Positions 13,964-36,760 of a stretch of DNA of 64,000 nt are shown piece by piece (the stretch's first letter is position 1; each line of letters starts with the position of its first letter). Source of the stretch: Chrysomallon squamiferum. Its lineage: Eukaryota; Mollusca; Gastropoda; Neomphalida; Peltospiridae. Location of the stretch: positions 25,796,744 to 25,860,743 of the forward strand of contig CM022670.1 of the NCBI GenBank assembly GCA_012295275.1. The letters are read 5' to 3'. The notes beneath the pieces were generated by a model. That model searched no databases, was not told where the DNA came from, and was given only the letters and a program-made list of their open reading frames with translations. The translations under genes were made by a program, and so were the position numbers.

Positions 13964-14479
13964 CATTCATACATATATACTTACATACATATATACGTAC
14001 ATTAATGCATACGTGCATACATTCATGCATCTATACATATATATATATGACTGTATGAATGAATGTAGGTATATATGTATGTATGTACGTATGAATGTAT
14101 GTTATGTATAAATGAATGCATAGGTTTTTAACGCATAGTTTTCTCTTGTCTGAGCAAGACAGACACAAACAGCTGAAAGTTAATGAAGAAGAAAGAAATA
14201 GTATTATATACGATTACGGAGACAAGATAAGAAAGTGTAGCAAACGTTAGGAATGCAAGTATACAAAAATGCAGCATATGACAACATTACTCAGCAGAAA
14301 ACAATGATACCCAACACCTAGAAGGATTAAGGGGGAAACCATGCATGTAAACTCCCTTTTACAGATAGTTATCTGCGGTGATTGATGTTCTGACGATTGG
14401 GTGAGCATACATAAACTAATTAGAAGTTTTGTTTAAAATGTTAAACTGACATCCAAAAGTATTTTCATATGAAATTGAA

Positions 14480-14483
<4 letters not shown>

Positions 14484-14572
<89 letters not shown>
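14484..14572. repeat. (GA)n microsatellite, ~89 bp
   Basis: A perfect GA tract in the spacer of the inverted repeat. The rest of the spacer (13623-16051) shows no exon I can support, apart from the weak candidate listed as rejected at 15679-15743. Confidence 0.95.
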
Positions 14573-14575
<3 letters not shown>

Positions 14576-16051
14576 GGAAGGACCAAGAAAGGCAACTAGA
14601 AACAAAGACAGAGACAGAGAGATAATATAAAGAAGAAAACATAAACAGGTATATAATGACAGTTACAAACGAAAAAAGTAAATCATAATACAAAGAAGAA
14701 AAAAACTATGAAACATGGGGGAAAGACAACAGACAAGAGTTTAAATTCTCAAAGAAGTTAATGTATCCATTTGTGATACCCGAGTCAGCTTTTAGCCTCT
14801 GTAGGCATTTGACAATTCATCAAAGAAGTCGAATTTGAAAAACGTGACAAACAAGCATAGTCACCTTAATATTTTATTTTGTATCGAGATGTTTAAATCA
14901 AAGCTGACCGGCAAAGATGAAGAATGCTCATTGTTAAAGCACAGTGGTAGATAAAATGGAAGATTTATACGAAAATAACCCACAAAAAAATAATAGTCAG
15001 TACCTAAACTATGACCGCTGGGCGTCACTCACAATGCTTCTCATCTCCATTTGTCACGGATTACTGACACAGTTTGACTTCCAGTTCTAGAAATAACAAA
15101 CTCATTGTTGCCTTTTTTCACTGCAAATGTTTGTTCAAACCCCGTACTCAACTATGATTCCCACAGAGTGAAATATTTCGTTGATTCTTTTCAAATATGA
15201 ACATCCAGCTCTTGTTCCCTGAGAGTTAAAAACCTAGGGAAAGGGTCATTGAAGTATGAGCATTCCGAGTCATTTGGTTTTTTATTGATGCCAAGTCTTC
15301 CATATTAAATGGTAAAATGATGTTAATGTTTTGTGGACGTGATCCAATGCTCGTAACATTTGTAAATCTGTTTAATTTGTTAATACCTTGGTAGATAATA
15401 AGGGCAGTTTACATTCATCTTTTTTCCTTCTTATTTTTTTTTTTTTTATCAGGTTAAGTTGAATTATATTTAAGGAAAATGTCTTTATTATGATTACTTC
15501 AGAATCGATTTCATAAAGACATTTTTCATTCTAACACAAAAAGGTCTGTGATTTTGTTTTGGACATGTGCTCGTTGTGTTTTAGTTATGTGTATGATATA
15601 TATGTGCATATATGTATGCAAACAATAATTTTTAGTTCATATTTTTAATGTGTTCATGCTATTTCGAATTTTTAAAAGATTGTGGGAACTGAGCCCCCTT
15701 AAGGCAAAAGCCCCTACAGGCGGACAACCAATGAAAAATCAAGGTACGTCAAGAATTCCTAGGTCCGCTTTATGTGTTTTTCTGCACAATGGTACACACA
15801 ATTACGTTTTAAACGTTTCTTTATTTTTAACGAAAGGGGTGTGAAAAAAAAAAAAAATGAAAAAAGTAATGAAAAGAAAAAGAAGAAGACGATAAACAAC
15901 GACAACAAAAGTTTAAACACGGAATGTTTCTTTTGTACACAAATATCTTGAAAACAAAATAAAAATATTTCTCGATTCAAAAACACATGACCACTTACCC
16001 GTTACCGAGAAACATGACCCATTGGATTTCTATTAATTAAGTATACGTTAC

Positions 16052-16320
16052 CCGTTTTAAATCCACTTTGATCTCGTTCTTCTTGTAAAAATACAACACC
16101 GCTGCAACCTTTGCACCGCCGAGTGAAACTAAAGCCAATATCCAAGCCACCTGAGAAGAAGGTAAAAACAGAGAGGATATAATTTCTCTGTATGGATTAA
16201 GTCATTGTGTAAAAGTATCTAGCCACTAAGTTAACATTTGTACGGGGAAACGTTTCACGAAAAGACGTGCAATTACCTACCGAGTGACGCTGAAGTTCCA
16301 TTATGGTTTCCTTTGTTGGA
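16052..16320 (-). CDS. Two exons of an unidentified single-pass membrane protein (partial)
   Basis: Two putative exons on the - strand: 16320-16281 (40 nt) and 16150-16052 (99 nt), separated by a 130-nt GT-AG intron. The phases agree (the first ends in phase 0, the second is exactly 33 codons). Together they read PTKETIMELQRHS followed by a hydrophobic span starting VAWILALVSLGG and ending in the basic, polar KKNEIKVDLKR. This has the form of a juxtamembrane stalk, a membrane span and a cytoplasmic start. The flanks carry good acceptors (ttgcag, ttctcag) and donors (gtaggt, gtaacg). I could not link further exons on either side with confidence and do not recognise the family. The 40-nt exon sits inside the right arm of the large inverted repeat; the membrane exon lies just outside it. 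Confidence 0.5.
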
Positions 16321-16702
16321 CTGCAACGATAATGAACGACTTGTCACCAGCAATGAAAAACACTAAAGAACTTTAAGATGTGGGAAATGCAAAGCATGTT
16401 GAGGTAGATTATTAAAGTTTCATTTATCCAAAAGTTTGTACATTCATACTTCTACTTGAACATGCCCTCGTGGTCAACGTTATAATAGAAGTCTTCAGAA
16501 AAGTCAAAAGTATTGCATGATGGATGTGGTAACTTGAAACCGAGATAAATCTGAAATTATCCTAATGATCTAAGAAACATATCAAACTTCTCTCAAGTTA
16601 GCGGATATTACCAGCAACGCATAATAGAAGAAAAATGTTGAAAAATAATATCTCAGAAAGAGAGACAGAGAAAGTGTGAGAAAAAGAAAGAGAAAGATAT
16701 AT
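16180..16702 (-). repeat. Right arm of large inverted repeat
   Basis: The reverse complement of 13115-13622. The inner edge is next to the membrane-span exon ending at 16150; the outer edge runs into AAAG-rich sequence. The landmark CATGCCCTCGTGG marks the homology. Confidence 0.9.
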
Positions 16703-19700
16703 GCTAGTAGACGAAATGTAATAATAATAAAGATTGCATGTATAAAGCATGAATATATATTTAAATACAGATATATGTATTATTTATAATATTTGTATGG
16801 ATGGATGGACGGTTGGATGGGGTGAACAGAAAGTTGGACGGAATCTCTATTGATATACTTGTAAAAGAGAACAGATGGAACAGACTGATGGGTGAACGGA
16901 TGGACACAATAATATAATACAAATAATACGAATAGTCGCGTGCATAGAAACATCCTGACAAACTGTGACACTGTGTTCTCTTCGCTATAATGAAAAGTCA
17001 TCATCAAAGGCAAGCCACAGACTGAAGGCGTCACTATAACACGGTATATAGAGCTATCTCGGTTTATCACACTGTGTCACTAAGTCAACAGAATCCCAAA
17101 AGCATTAGCACCGTCCAACTCGATCCATCTTTCGTGTTGGTGCCTCGTCGACGATCCTAACAACAATTTTGTTTCTTCTGTGCTTATTTGGAATTAGTTT
17201 ATAAGCGCTTGGCCTGTCCTCCCATTAGCTTCTTGAGACCGTTTACAAAACCATCCAATGTTGCGGTTTGACTCGTGCAAATCCACTATCACTGGACTTG
17301 AAATAGGTTTCATTTCTCACCTGTCAAAACTTAATTAAGCCAATACGACAAGTTTGTCTGCTATCAGACGGGGATCGGTTTTGGCGTTGATGTCTGAGTT
17401 TTCTCTTGTTGAAAACGTCGCTGTGCTTTAGACAAATTATCACACATCTCGTATAAAAAAACATCTTTAATCTAACTGACGCGAAAAATACCGTTTGACA
17501 ATAGTTTAGCTTTTGTAAAAGTTTTTTTTCTTCTTTTTTTTCGTAATGCATATTCTTCATGAGATGATTACGATATGTGATGGTGCTTAGAAAACAAGTG
17601 ACGTGTGAGGATAAGGAAAATAAACAAATATTAACATGAAAAGTATCAAGAAATATACCGTAACATGAACTTTTATCAAAACACTGTCAATGTTGTTTTT
17701 TTTGTTTTTTTTTTTTGTTTTTTTTTTTTTTTTTTTTTCGTTGTTTTCTTTATCATTGTTTGGCAGCAAAGATAATACAGACGTATACAACATATAATCG
17801 CTACAGGGAAATTTATATGCAAAGATTTTATCTTGGTTTTATGTTGTTATTGTTTTGATATTTATTTCTGGCCTTTGTTTAGTTGCTTTGTATATTTACA
17901 GGCATTTTCGTGTTTTCCTTTACATTATATTCGAAATTGTAATGAATATATATTAATATATATAACATAAACATCCATATACATACACACACACACATAT
18001 ATATATATGTGCTCAAACAGCTATGCACAAAAACCTGTTCATTCAAGCATACACACAAACATTTAGACACAAGTTAATTAAAGTAGTATTTCTATAAAAA
18101 GGTATGTAATTATTAGAAGTATTTCTTACTTTAAACACATGTAATAGTAATTCATTTTATTTCGTTGTAAAATTTATGTTCCTGAAAACGAAACATTAGA
18201 ACAGTTACATAAACTACATTAAAGTCATTATATCGGTAAAAGGATAATAATAATAATAATAAAAAAAAATAAAATATAAAAAAAAAAATATATATATAAA
18301 TAAATAAATGCAGTTTCTTCATTTTTTCTCAGTCTCTATGTGTGGTCTGTGATACAGGTTCAGAAATAAACAAGTTTTGTCCTGTTTGAAAATATTAAAT
18401 ACACCTAAATCTTTACACGTGACAGCAAAGTCATTCCTGTACAGTTTTTTTGATGGAGACCGACACACTATAACCGGCGTGTCTCTCAGATTGTATGTGA
18501 GACAGTTTCACACAGTATCGTCATATTAAAGAGAATGTCTTCTCTTTACAGCTGTATCACATTTTCAAACATCGTATCAGGTAAACTCAAATATTTTATA
18601 TGTGGCTTGGCTATTAAATATAATCTATTTTTCTCTTTAAAAATAATAATAATAACAAAAAATAACGACAACAACAATAATAATAATAACAATCATGAAC
18701 AATAATAATGATGATGATGATGGTGATGATGATGGTAATAATAATAACAATAATAATAATAGTAATGATAATAATAACAATGATAATGATAATAATAGTA
18801 AATAATGAATAATAATTTATGAATCTATATTAAAAGGTAGAAAACATGTCTATATAAAAATAAGAAAGTTATTGTAACGAAGTGCAGTACTCGATATTGT
18901 ATGTAGCAGATGTTAGATGTAATGGATATATATTTATGTAAAATTAAGTACAGTCAGGGTTGTTATTATCAGAAATAAAATCTGAATCTGGGGCGGATCC
19001 AGATTTTATGACGAGGAGGGTCCACTACAAACAGGGCACCATAACATTATGAAGAGGCACTCTTGAAAAATTACACACAGTTCACATGGTCCAAAATATA
19101 ATTGTTCTACAACAGGGACGCTGGCAGACGTATTCTGTAGTGTTCTACAGACCAACAGAATTTTTTTTTTAAACCTATATAAATTAGTAAAAAATTCTAA
19201 AAATCCTAAATAAAAGGGGCAATTCTCAAAATTGGTGGAATCCGGACGCCTTGGTCACTCCCTCTAGTGAATTAAACCGAGTATTTAAAATCATAATATT
19301 AAATGAGAGCAAACACTGTTTGTTTATATGCGGACATATAGTTCTTTATGTGACGTTGTTAATATTCTCTAGAATACCTATATTGTGAAATGACGAGAGA
19401 GGGAAATCAGAGTAAAGTTTTTAAGTGATGTCATAACTATTCTTTGCTAAATCATTGATATATATATATATATATATATATTCCTTAGAGATGGTCATTT
19501 GAAACGAAATAACGAATACACACAAATGCCTAAAGGGCTACAACTTTTCTCACATACGTTTTCGAGTCTGCAATTCTTCTACGAACAAACATCGAAATAA
19601 TACTGATATTAAGTACCTCTAAACTTTCACACAACTCGACAAAGTCTTTTCTTTTTGTGCATATCCACACAAAAATACCTATCGATGTTACTCAAACTAA

Positions 19701-19751
19701 AACTGATAAAATACATTCTATGTTCTACTTTTTCTTTTTCTTTTTTCTTTC

Positions 19752-19782
<31 letters not shown>

Positions 19783-21884
19783 GACAAATCCAGTGTAGGC
19801 TGTAATTATTATCTTTACATTTTTAGTAGGTCAAGAGGCCACGGCACAGTTCCACAGAGCACGTTGCGATATCAAATCTAACATTATTCAAACACGTTAC
19901 CGATGCGTTGTGTCGACACTTGAATGGCTGGTATCTCCGCGTTCAAATGAACATTAAAAAGGTCAAATGATCCACTTTTTCACGGGCTGCACACAAAGAA
20001 ACAAGGACAATGAAATGTCAAGCATCGGTCGATCTGCTAGTCTGACTCTCTCGCTGACATTCAATAGTAGTGACATTATTTTTTATTTAAAAAAAAAAAA
20101 AAAGAAAGAAAGAAAGAAAAAAAGAAATTCTCATTGTTGTGGGTAACTCTTTTACTGCTTTCTTTTTAGCTCTTTTTTTTCATGTTTTGATTTGTTGAGG
20201 GAGAGGTATTCTGTTTTTTATTTAGTTTTAGTTTGAGTTTTAGTTATTTATTTATTAATTTATTTATTAATTTATTTATTATTTGTATTACCTTTTCAAG
20301 ATGTCATATCTGTAATTCCATATAATTATGAGAATAAGACAAGAATTGAAATACAAAAATTACTTTTGTTGTGTATTTCCTTCATTTGTTTTATTTTAAA
20401 AAATAATTATATAAAAATATTTATTTTTGTGCAACGAGTGTGCAAAAAAACAGTATAAATGATGTTCAAAATGTCTGATGTATTTGAGTGACTGTGTTTT
20501 GTTTGTCTTTAATTTGAAAATGTTTGATGTTCTTGTTGTTTTGTTGTTGTTTTTCTTGATCACTTTTGATTTTATCTACCGCTAAACAATAGATCAGAAG
20601 TATTTTAAAGCAGTCTAAGCTGATACTTTTCACACACAAGACATTCAAGGGACATTATCTCTGTACAGACTATTATGCAAAATGTAAGACCACAAAGGCC
20701 GATACTGAAATAAAAATTCAAGAAGCAAGAACAAAGAAATTCACATTTGAAATTTAAATATCTAATTATTATTAAAATTACTATCATGATTACGAATGTT
20801 ATCCTTTATGTCTGTCTGTATGTATGTATGGGTGTGTATTATGGACACATTGAGACAAAAAGATGGACGCAAATATATACCGAAGGACGGATGGATAAAT
20901 AGACAGGCATAGAGATTAAAAAAAAATAAAAATAGATAGATATCTAGATAGATATACTCACACGAAAATAGACATATTCAATTGTCAGTCGTTCATCCGT
21001 GTATCCGCTATAAAATAATGTTCGTTTTACGACGTTGTTGAGTTAACAGAGCACGTCGCCGCATCTCACTGTGTAGATGTAACGAGTAAAAAAATGCTTC
21101 TTCCGTCGTCGATGACAATCGTGAGGCTCGTCATTCATTCATAACTATATCCCATTCAGAATTTTACTTTAAAAAAAAAAAAAAAAAAAATTAAAAATTT
21201 GAGTCAAACCTTTCCTGTGAAAACATCATTCCGAAGTAAATGCATTTCATTCAGATAAAAAAAAAAAAAAAAAAAAAAAAATTGTGAAGTACGGTAACTG
21301 GTTTTGAAACGTATATTGTTTGCAAAGTTCAAGTTGAAAAGATTATTCTGAAAGCTATCCTCCCATTTAATATATGTCTAATTTGTTACACCCCTGGCGT
21401 AAGCGCCAGTATAAATAAAGCCTTTTGTACAGTGTGCAGTAATGGAATGACAGTGTATCGTGAAAGAAGAAAACAGACATGTGCATCATAATCATATTAT
21501 TCTGACTTTTTTTTTTTTTCTGACAGACTGAATAAAAATATATAAATAATATGTATATAAAATACAGGTATCACAAAAATTAAGGAGTGTTCCGTCAAGT
21601 ATAAACAGATGGTTAATGCAATGACTGAAACAGGGTAAAGTTTGTTATTTTTATGACTGATAGTCCTAATAGCACTTCACTCGTATAAAGATGTATTTTA
21701 TTTGTTTCATGATTCAAAAATACAAAATACAAAAGGCACTATCAATAATTTCTCCAGTAGGAATACTCTGTTTTGTTTGGCTACTCAAGCTGATTTAATT
21801 GGTCCCTAGACTGGTGCAATATTTATTAAATTGTTGTAAACTTATTAAACTGCATGATAAATGAAAAACAACCAATATGAGACA
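16703..21884. other. Intergenic region with no supported gene
   Basis: AT-rich DNA with poly(T), TA and AAT-type simple sequence. A few moderately GC-richer blocks (17100-17420, 19830-20070, 21000-21140) hold no exon with convincing borders. A possible degenerate hAT-like repeat lies at about 18990-19260: it begins GGGGCGGATCCAG and ends near a reverse-oriented GGATTCC/GGCGTCC, but I see no clear target duplication. Confidence 0.5.
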
Positions 21885-22275
21885 ACTTTTCTAAGTGTCT
21901 GAATGTCTAAGGAACGTGACATAACCTTCGTAAATGACGATGTGTCTAACAAATTGGAGAAAACTCGCAGAAGTGTCCGTATATGTTATAACTGTTAGAC
22001 AGCCTTCAGAAATATCCTTATGGTTAACAAAAGGTTAACATATGTAAGACAAACATTCTGTAACAAACGTTATACCACCTTCTAGTGTATTGGTATATAT
22101 TCTAACAAAAGAGAGACAATCTTCCGAAGAGTCTATATGTCTAACAAATGGAAGACATTTTCAGAAGTGTCTGCGTGTGTGATAAATGTCAGATAATTTT
22201 CAGAAATATCTGTATAACTATCAAACTTTATAAATCTCCCATATGTGCGTATCTTTAACACATCGAAGTTACTCT
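21885..22275. repeat. Degenerate minisatellite, ~40-45 bp unit
   Basis: About nine diverged copies of a unit containing GTCTAACAAATGGAAGACA followed by TTTTCAGAAGTGTCTG. The spacing of GTCTAAC and AGAAGTGTC landmarks is roughly regular. Divergence between copies suggests great age. Confidence 0.75.
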
Positions 22276-23742
22276 TGTCAAGTGCCTATATTAATGATCG
22301 TTTTATTTTGATTGTCTACTTTATATTCAGTGTTTATAAAAGGCAATATCGCTAGAATAACAGAAGTGTATGAATTAAATTTTCTTAATTTCACTTTGAC
22401 TACATGATTTTATAATACTTTAAAATTAAGTATATTCAGTCTATGAAAAGTCAAAGAAAAGAACCGAAGGAAACAAAACACATACAAACAAAACACAGGG
22501 AGAAAGATTAAATGAAGAGATAAAATAGTTATTAAATAACAAAATGTCTTTATTTAAAAAAAAAAAAAATTAAATGTTACCTTTTCCAACATATAAATAA
22601 TTTAGGCACGCCCCGTTTTCTTCTCTCCGCGGTTTGCTAACTCTTTATGTTATAAATAATATTGGGCTTTATACTCCGAAATAGTTTATTAACAGTATCT
22701 TTATTGCCCGGAGTGTCCGTTAAAAACGCATAGTAAGTTGCTTAAGCGAACAAGAGACAGGAAATGCGGTATTTTGTTACTAATCTTTCCAGACCCTTCC
22801 TTTCAAAAAAACCGCTCCAAAACAACCAATAAAGCGCAGTAACATGGCAAAGAAAAACATGTAAATAAACATTCCTGTTACCCGCGGTGCCTTCTTCATA
22901 GGTACGCACATAAATACAAATTCATGCATTTAGAACTATTTGTATATACAGTGGGAAGGTAAACAGGTACCCGTTTAAAAGTCGCGTGGCGAGAAAATGG
23001 TTGGCCTGCGGGATTTTTAAATTAACTGCGTTGCTGAGTGTTGTATATCAACAAGCAGAGACAAAAATGAATAGCAAATATCTCACGTTGGCGGTTGCAA
23101 CGCTCTGCACAAGTATAAAAGATTTGCCGATACTTGGAGTGAGAGGAGTTGACGAGAGTACGACAGATACAGTTTCAGTTCCCCACAGTCAAACGACTAT
23201 TGAAAATACATTCTTCCAACGATTTCCGCTTAAACAAGCCCTTTTTCTTTTTGCATCCTCTTCTTCCTTTTGCGGTGCAGGATGCTTATTGTTGTTTGTA
23301 GTTTTAGTGCCTCATTATATTTTATGTTGTAAAATAAAAGTACATCAAGACATGACCTTTTTTAACGTATTTAATACCGGTTACTGATTTACTGTTCCAG
23401 TATGCTCCATCTTGAACAACAACTGGTAAAAATGTACAAAAATGATTAGCACTGTTTCCGTAATCAAATTGTTTGTTTTATGGCACAGATTAAAACCTTC
23501 TGACTGAAATGAAAATACGACAAAAGTCCTACTTATATTTAAGAAACCTAACAATAAAATTTGAATGCTTTATTTAAATACTTTTAATGTTTTAATCTAT
23601 TTTTTAAATTAAGAAATAAAATAAAGCTGGGTATACCTCGAACGTAGAAGAATGACAAAAATATTATACAGATTGATTAATAAACATGTAACAGCCATAT
23701 ATATGTAATAACCATATATGCACATATTTATAATGTAAAAAA

Positions 23743-23774
<32 letters not shown>

Positions 23775-23995
23775 GGATAATATTAAACAAAATAATTATC
23801 TAAATAAACAGCTGTTGTATTATACTAGATAGAAGTGTAAAAATCGCACTATTTTAATAACGAATGTTAACTGATGCTGTTTTCAGAAAGGCGGTCATCG
23901 GAAATGACATGGTAAGAACATTTCAGAAATGCGTTTGTTGATATATCTGAATTAAATTTATGACATTGCTTTACATAATTGTTCATAAATATATT
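22276..23995. other. Intergenic region with no supported gene
   Basis: The block 22580-23400 is less AT-rich than its surroundings and has a 133-codon open frame at 22986-23387 on the + strand. I see no domain, no clear splice site and no support beyond length. A TA array lies at 23743-23773. Confidence 0.4.
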
Positions 23996-24263
23996 CATGA
24001 CATCTGACTGGCCATTTGAAAAGATGGTCTGTTTCCCGCTGTGAATTCGTTCTACCAGATCGTCATTCTTCTTCAGCGGACAACATCTGCGCATATGCTA
24101 TTGCTGAAGAAACCAATGAGAATAAAATCATTTTCAGCCAAAATCAGACAGTCAAACTTTCTTTTACTCTGTCCGTCGGTCCTTCGATCTATCTATTATG
24201 TTCAGCCAAACTGCCCTTGTTTGTCGGCTAAAGAAATTCAAACTGAGAGAGAGAGAGAGAGAG
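23996..24263 (+). repeat. Dispersed repeat with GA-microsatellite end, copy 1
   Basis: Shares about 240 bp with 48755-49007 in the opposite orientation, roughly 70% identical by eye. Both start CATGACATCTGACTGGCCAT and both end in AAAGAAATTCAAA followed by a GA tract. Both keep an open frame reading SRCE(F/L)VLPDR and (E/D)ETN. It may be a mobile-element family or an exon family; I do not recognise it. Confidence 0.7.
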
Positions 24264-25409
24264 TGTCAAACATACTCTCTAGGATAAAAAAAAACAGACA
24301 TAAATTTAATAAACATAATGTAATAAACATCAATAAATTTAAAGTCTTCCTCTCTGGACATCAAATTCTTCAGAGTGAAAAAAACTTTCTTAACGTCGAC
24401 AGTTTTGTCTGCTACGGAAAATAAGGTCAGTTTTGGCTGCGTACGGTGAAAACTCGAAACATCACTCAACTTGTAGGTCACAGTTTAGATACATTTTAAG
24501 AGTCTAATGTCAGAGCTCAATAGAAATGGATGTGGGCAAGTACATCTATGTTACTTTGCTAAACACTAATGATCAACAAACTGTTAATTTTCCACACAGT
24601 TAATTTTAAACACCCGTATAAACACGCCTTGATTTTGGACAAAAGTTATGGAAATTAATAGAACTAATTGACGTTTAATATTTCAGTTTTTAGCCATCAG
24701 CTTAAACAATTTTAAGGATGAATTCTCAAGAAGGATAATGAAAACATCTCCTATTGTTTACAATGGTTATTGTGCTCGCGACGCCAGTTTTTAAAAAAAA
24801 TATTTCCATTCCACATTAGCAAACAATGATATCATGAATATTAATAATTCAAAGCGATGATCTCTTCTTTGGTTATTAACTATAAGCGGATAATTTATTT
24901 ATCGCTATTGTAAGCTTCATAAATCTCTTAAATGTTTCCAAAATTCAAAGATGCGATTGGAACCTGATATGCGGAAAGACAACAGTAAATATTTAGACTG
25001 ACATGTCAGATTTAGTAGATCATTAACTTGAGTTAGACCGCGTGCGTCCTTTCTGTCAACTTGATCGAATAGGATCCTCGCAAAGGATTAGATGTTTTTT
25101 ACAGGCTCAAGTTCCACATCGTTAGGTTTCAAGTTAATAATACAACGAAAGCAGCAGATTTTCCTCTCGCATTATATTCCAGGTTTATTTTTTCTTAGAA
25201 AGCAGAGGGATGTCCTCTCCTTCTTCTGACTGCAAGGTCATGAACAAGAATTCAAGACGTACGACGGATTAACCTTCCTGAGATTCGTTAACGTGAAAGT
25301 GATGCCAGAAGTCGTGCAAAGTTTAGAACGGTTGGGAACTGGAAAGAGTTCGAGATTTCGTGCTGTTCGGCTTAATTGTACTTGAGATTGTCGTGGGAAC
25401 AATTTCGTA

Positions 25410-25411
<2 letters not shown>

Positions 25412-25491
<80 letters not shown>
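25412..25491. repeat. (CT)n microsatellite, ~80 bp
   Basis: A perfect CT tract. The flanking sequence 24264-26659 is AT-rich, with a TG tract at 25974-25999 and a TA tract at 26340-26374 and no exon I can support. Confidence 0.95.
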
Positions 25492-25496
<5 letters not shown>

Positions 25497-26338
25497 ATCT
25501 CTCATTATTCTTCATATCTCACTTCGTTATTTACTGTTTCTCTCCATCTCTCTTTCACTCTCTGTTATATATTATTTCAGTAATTCAGTCTATTCGTAAT
25601 TCAAAAGGAAACCGTTAGATACATTACAGAAAGCTCACACTGCACTTATACTAATGATAACAAACACAGTCTGTATATTTAAAGTAACAACATATTTATT
25701 AAACTGTATAGAAGCATTAGATGCATAGTAACAAAACATGGCAACCTGTTTGACAATCAGTATTACATACTGCACATAATTATAACACATTTATTCTGAA
25801 ATTTAATAAGGTATTACACATAAGCGCTAAACTAATATTCAACTTTGGCTTTTGTCCGCTAAATGTTTTATTAATATACTACCGTATACAGCTTCAGAGG
25901 CAAGCAAAATGGAACAACGAGAGCGTCAGACAAATGTAAACGCGCGCGTGTCTGTGTGTCTCTGTGTGTCTCTGTGTGTGTGTGTGTGTGTGTGTGTGCG
26001 TTCGCATCAGAACTTATTTTCTTCAGTTGTGGAATATATGAATCTTTTCAGGCTATATGAACATCTAAATCTATTCTGTGGTTCTTGGGTATTTATTGTT
26101 CTCGAATATTTTGAGCACTTTGAGGAGGAATAAAAACAAATCAAAACACTAAAATACACAAACTGTATGAAAAAAAAAAATAAACTATAACAAATATATA
26201 TACAAGTGCATAGAAAACAAAATTAACAAAATAAAAATGTTTTTTACTTTTTTCTCGAATGAGACAAAACTATTTTGAGCAATAACAACAAAAATATAAT
26301 ATAAAAAATAAACAACAGAAATAACATACACTTAAAAA

Positions 26339-26376
<38 letters not shown>

Positions 26377-26659
26377 TATATGAATCTATATCATGGTCTT
26401 TTTAAATTGTTAAACATATTATTGCCAAAGTACAAAATATCTCCGCTGATTTCAAATCCAGGTATACACATACACCTGATCATAGTGTAAAGTTGAGATC
26501 ACACTAACGGATAATGCCAATCTTTTTCTTCACTGTCAACATGTTATTAAAACTTAAACTTAAAACATTACAGTACTCAGTGCAAAATCTTGTTTGGGAT
26601 GATGATGAAATAACTAAATCTATTTAATTAGTTATAGCGGTAAACGAGTGAGCGGTGTG

Positions 26660-26915
26660 CAGAGGTCTGGTGATGCCCGGGGCCAACTGCTTGATTCTGT
26701 GCCCCAAAGACTCAAGTGTGAGTCCTAGTACTGAGAAATATTAGGACAAAGGAAGATATTTTCAATATGTAAACACAAACGAAATATAAAATAAACACTT
26801 TATTCGATTTAACTATAAATCAACCAAATTTATGAAGTTATTTTCTGGATGCCCCCCCCCATTTGGATGCCCGGGGGACCACCGCCCTTTCGCCCCCCAC
26901 CCCTGCACGCCTCTG
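26660..26915 (+). mobile_element. hAT-like non-autonomous element, copy 1
   Basis: A 256-bp stretch that recurs in the same orientation at 60610-60850. It starts CAGAGGTCTGGTGATGCC and ends GCACGCCTCTG, giving short inverted termini of the CAGAGG type common in hAT elements. No matching 8-bp target duplication is visible, so the class is inferred from the termini only. It ends 169 bp downstream of the ovo stop codon. Confidence 0.55.
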
Positions 26916-26951
26916 CGATAAACGTCTTCTTTTTTGGATGTGTATATGTTG

Positions 26952-26957
26952 TTTATT
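26952..26957 (-). promoter_or_regulatory. ovo: Candidate poly(A) signal of the ovo gene
   Basis: AATAAA on the - strand, about 128 nt after the ovo stop codon. A usual position, but the cleavage site was not tested. Confidence 0.45.
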
Positions 26958-27084
26958 CTAAATATTTCAAAAATATTTTCAATATTTTGTGAACATAACT
27001 TTGTATATATAATTGTTCCATCTGAATATAATCATTTTAAAAAAAAAATGCATCTACTAGAGTCATACGTAATATTTTACTACA

Positions 27085-36760
<9,676 letters not shown>

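Noticed and set aside
15679-15743. Possible + strand exon reading LSPLKAKAPTGGQPMKNQ before a GTACGT donor
   Set aside because: GC-richer with a plausible donor, but the acceptor is weak, no partner exon was found and the phase cannot be tested.
21394-21409. Hairpin CTGGCG-TAAG-CGCCAG followed by TATAAATAAAG
   Set aside because: The stem is only 6 bp. The resemblance to an LTR promoter and poly(A) region is suggestive, but no LTR partner or primer-binding site was seen.
22986-23387. 133-codon frame on the + strand
   Set aside because: No domain, no clear signal or splice site. Length alone is weak evidence in a 64 kb window, so I mention it only in the region note.
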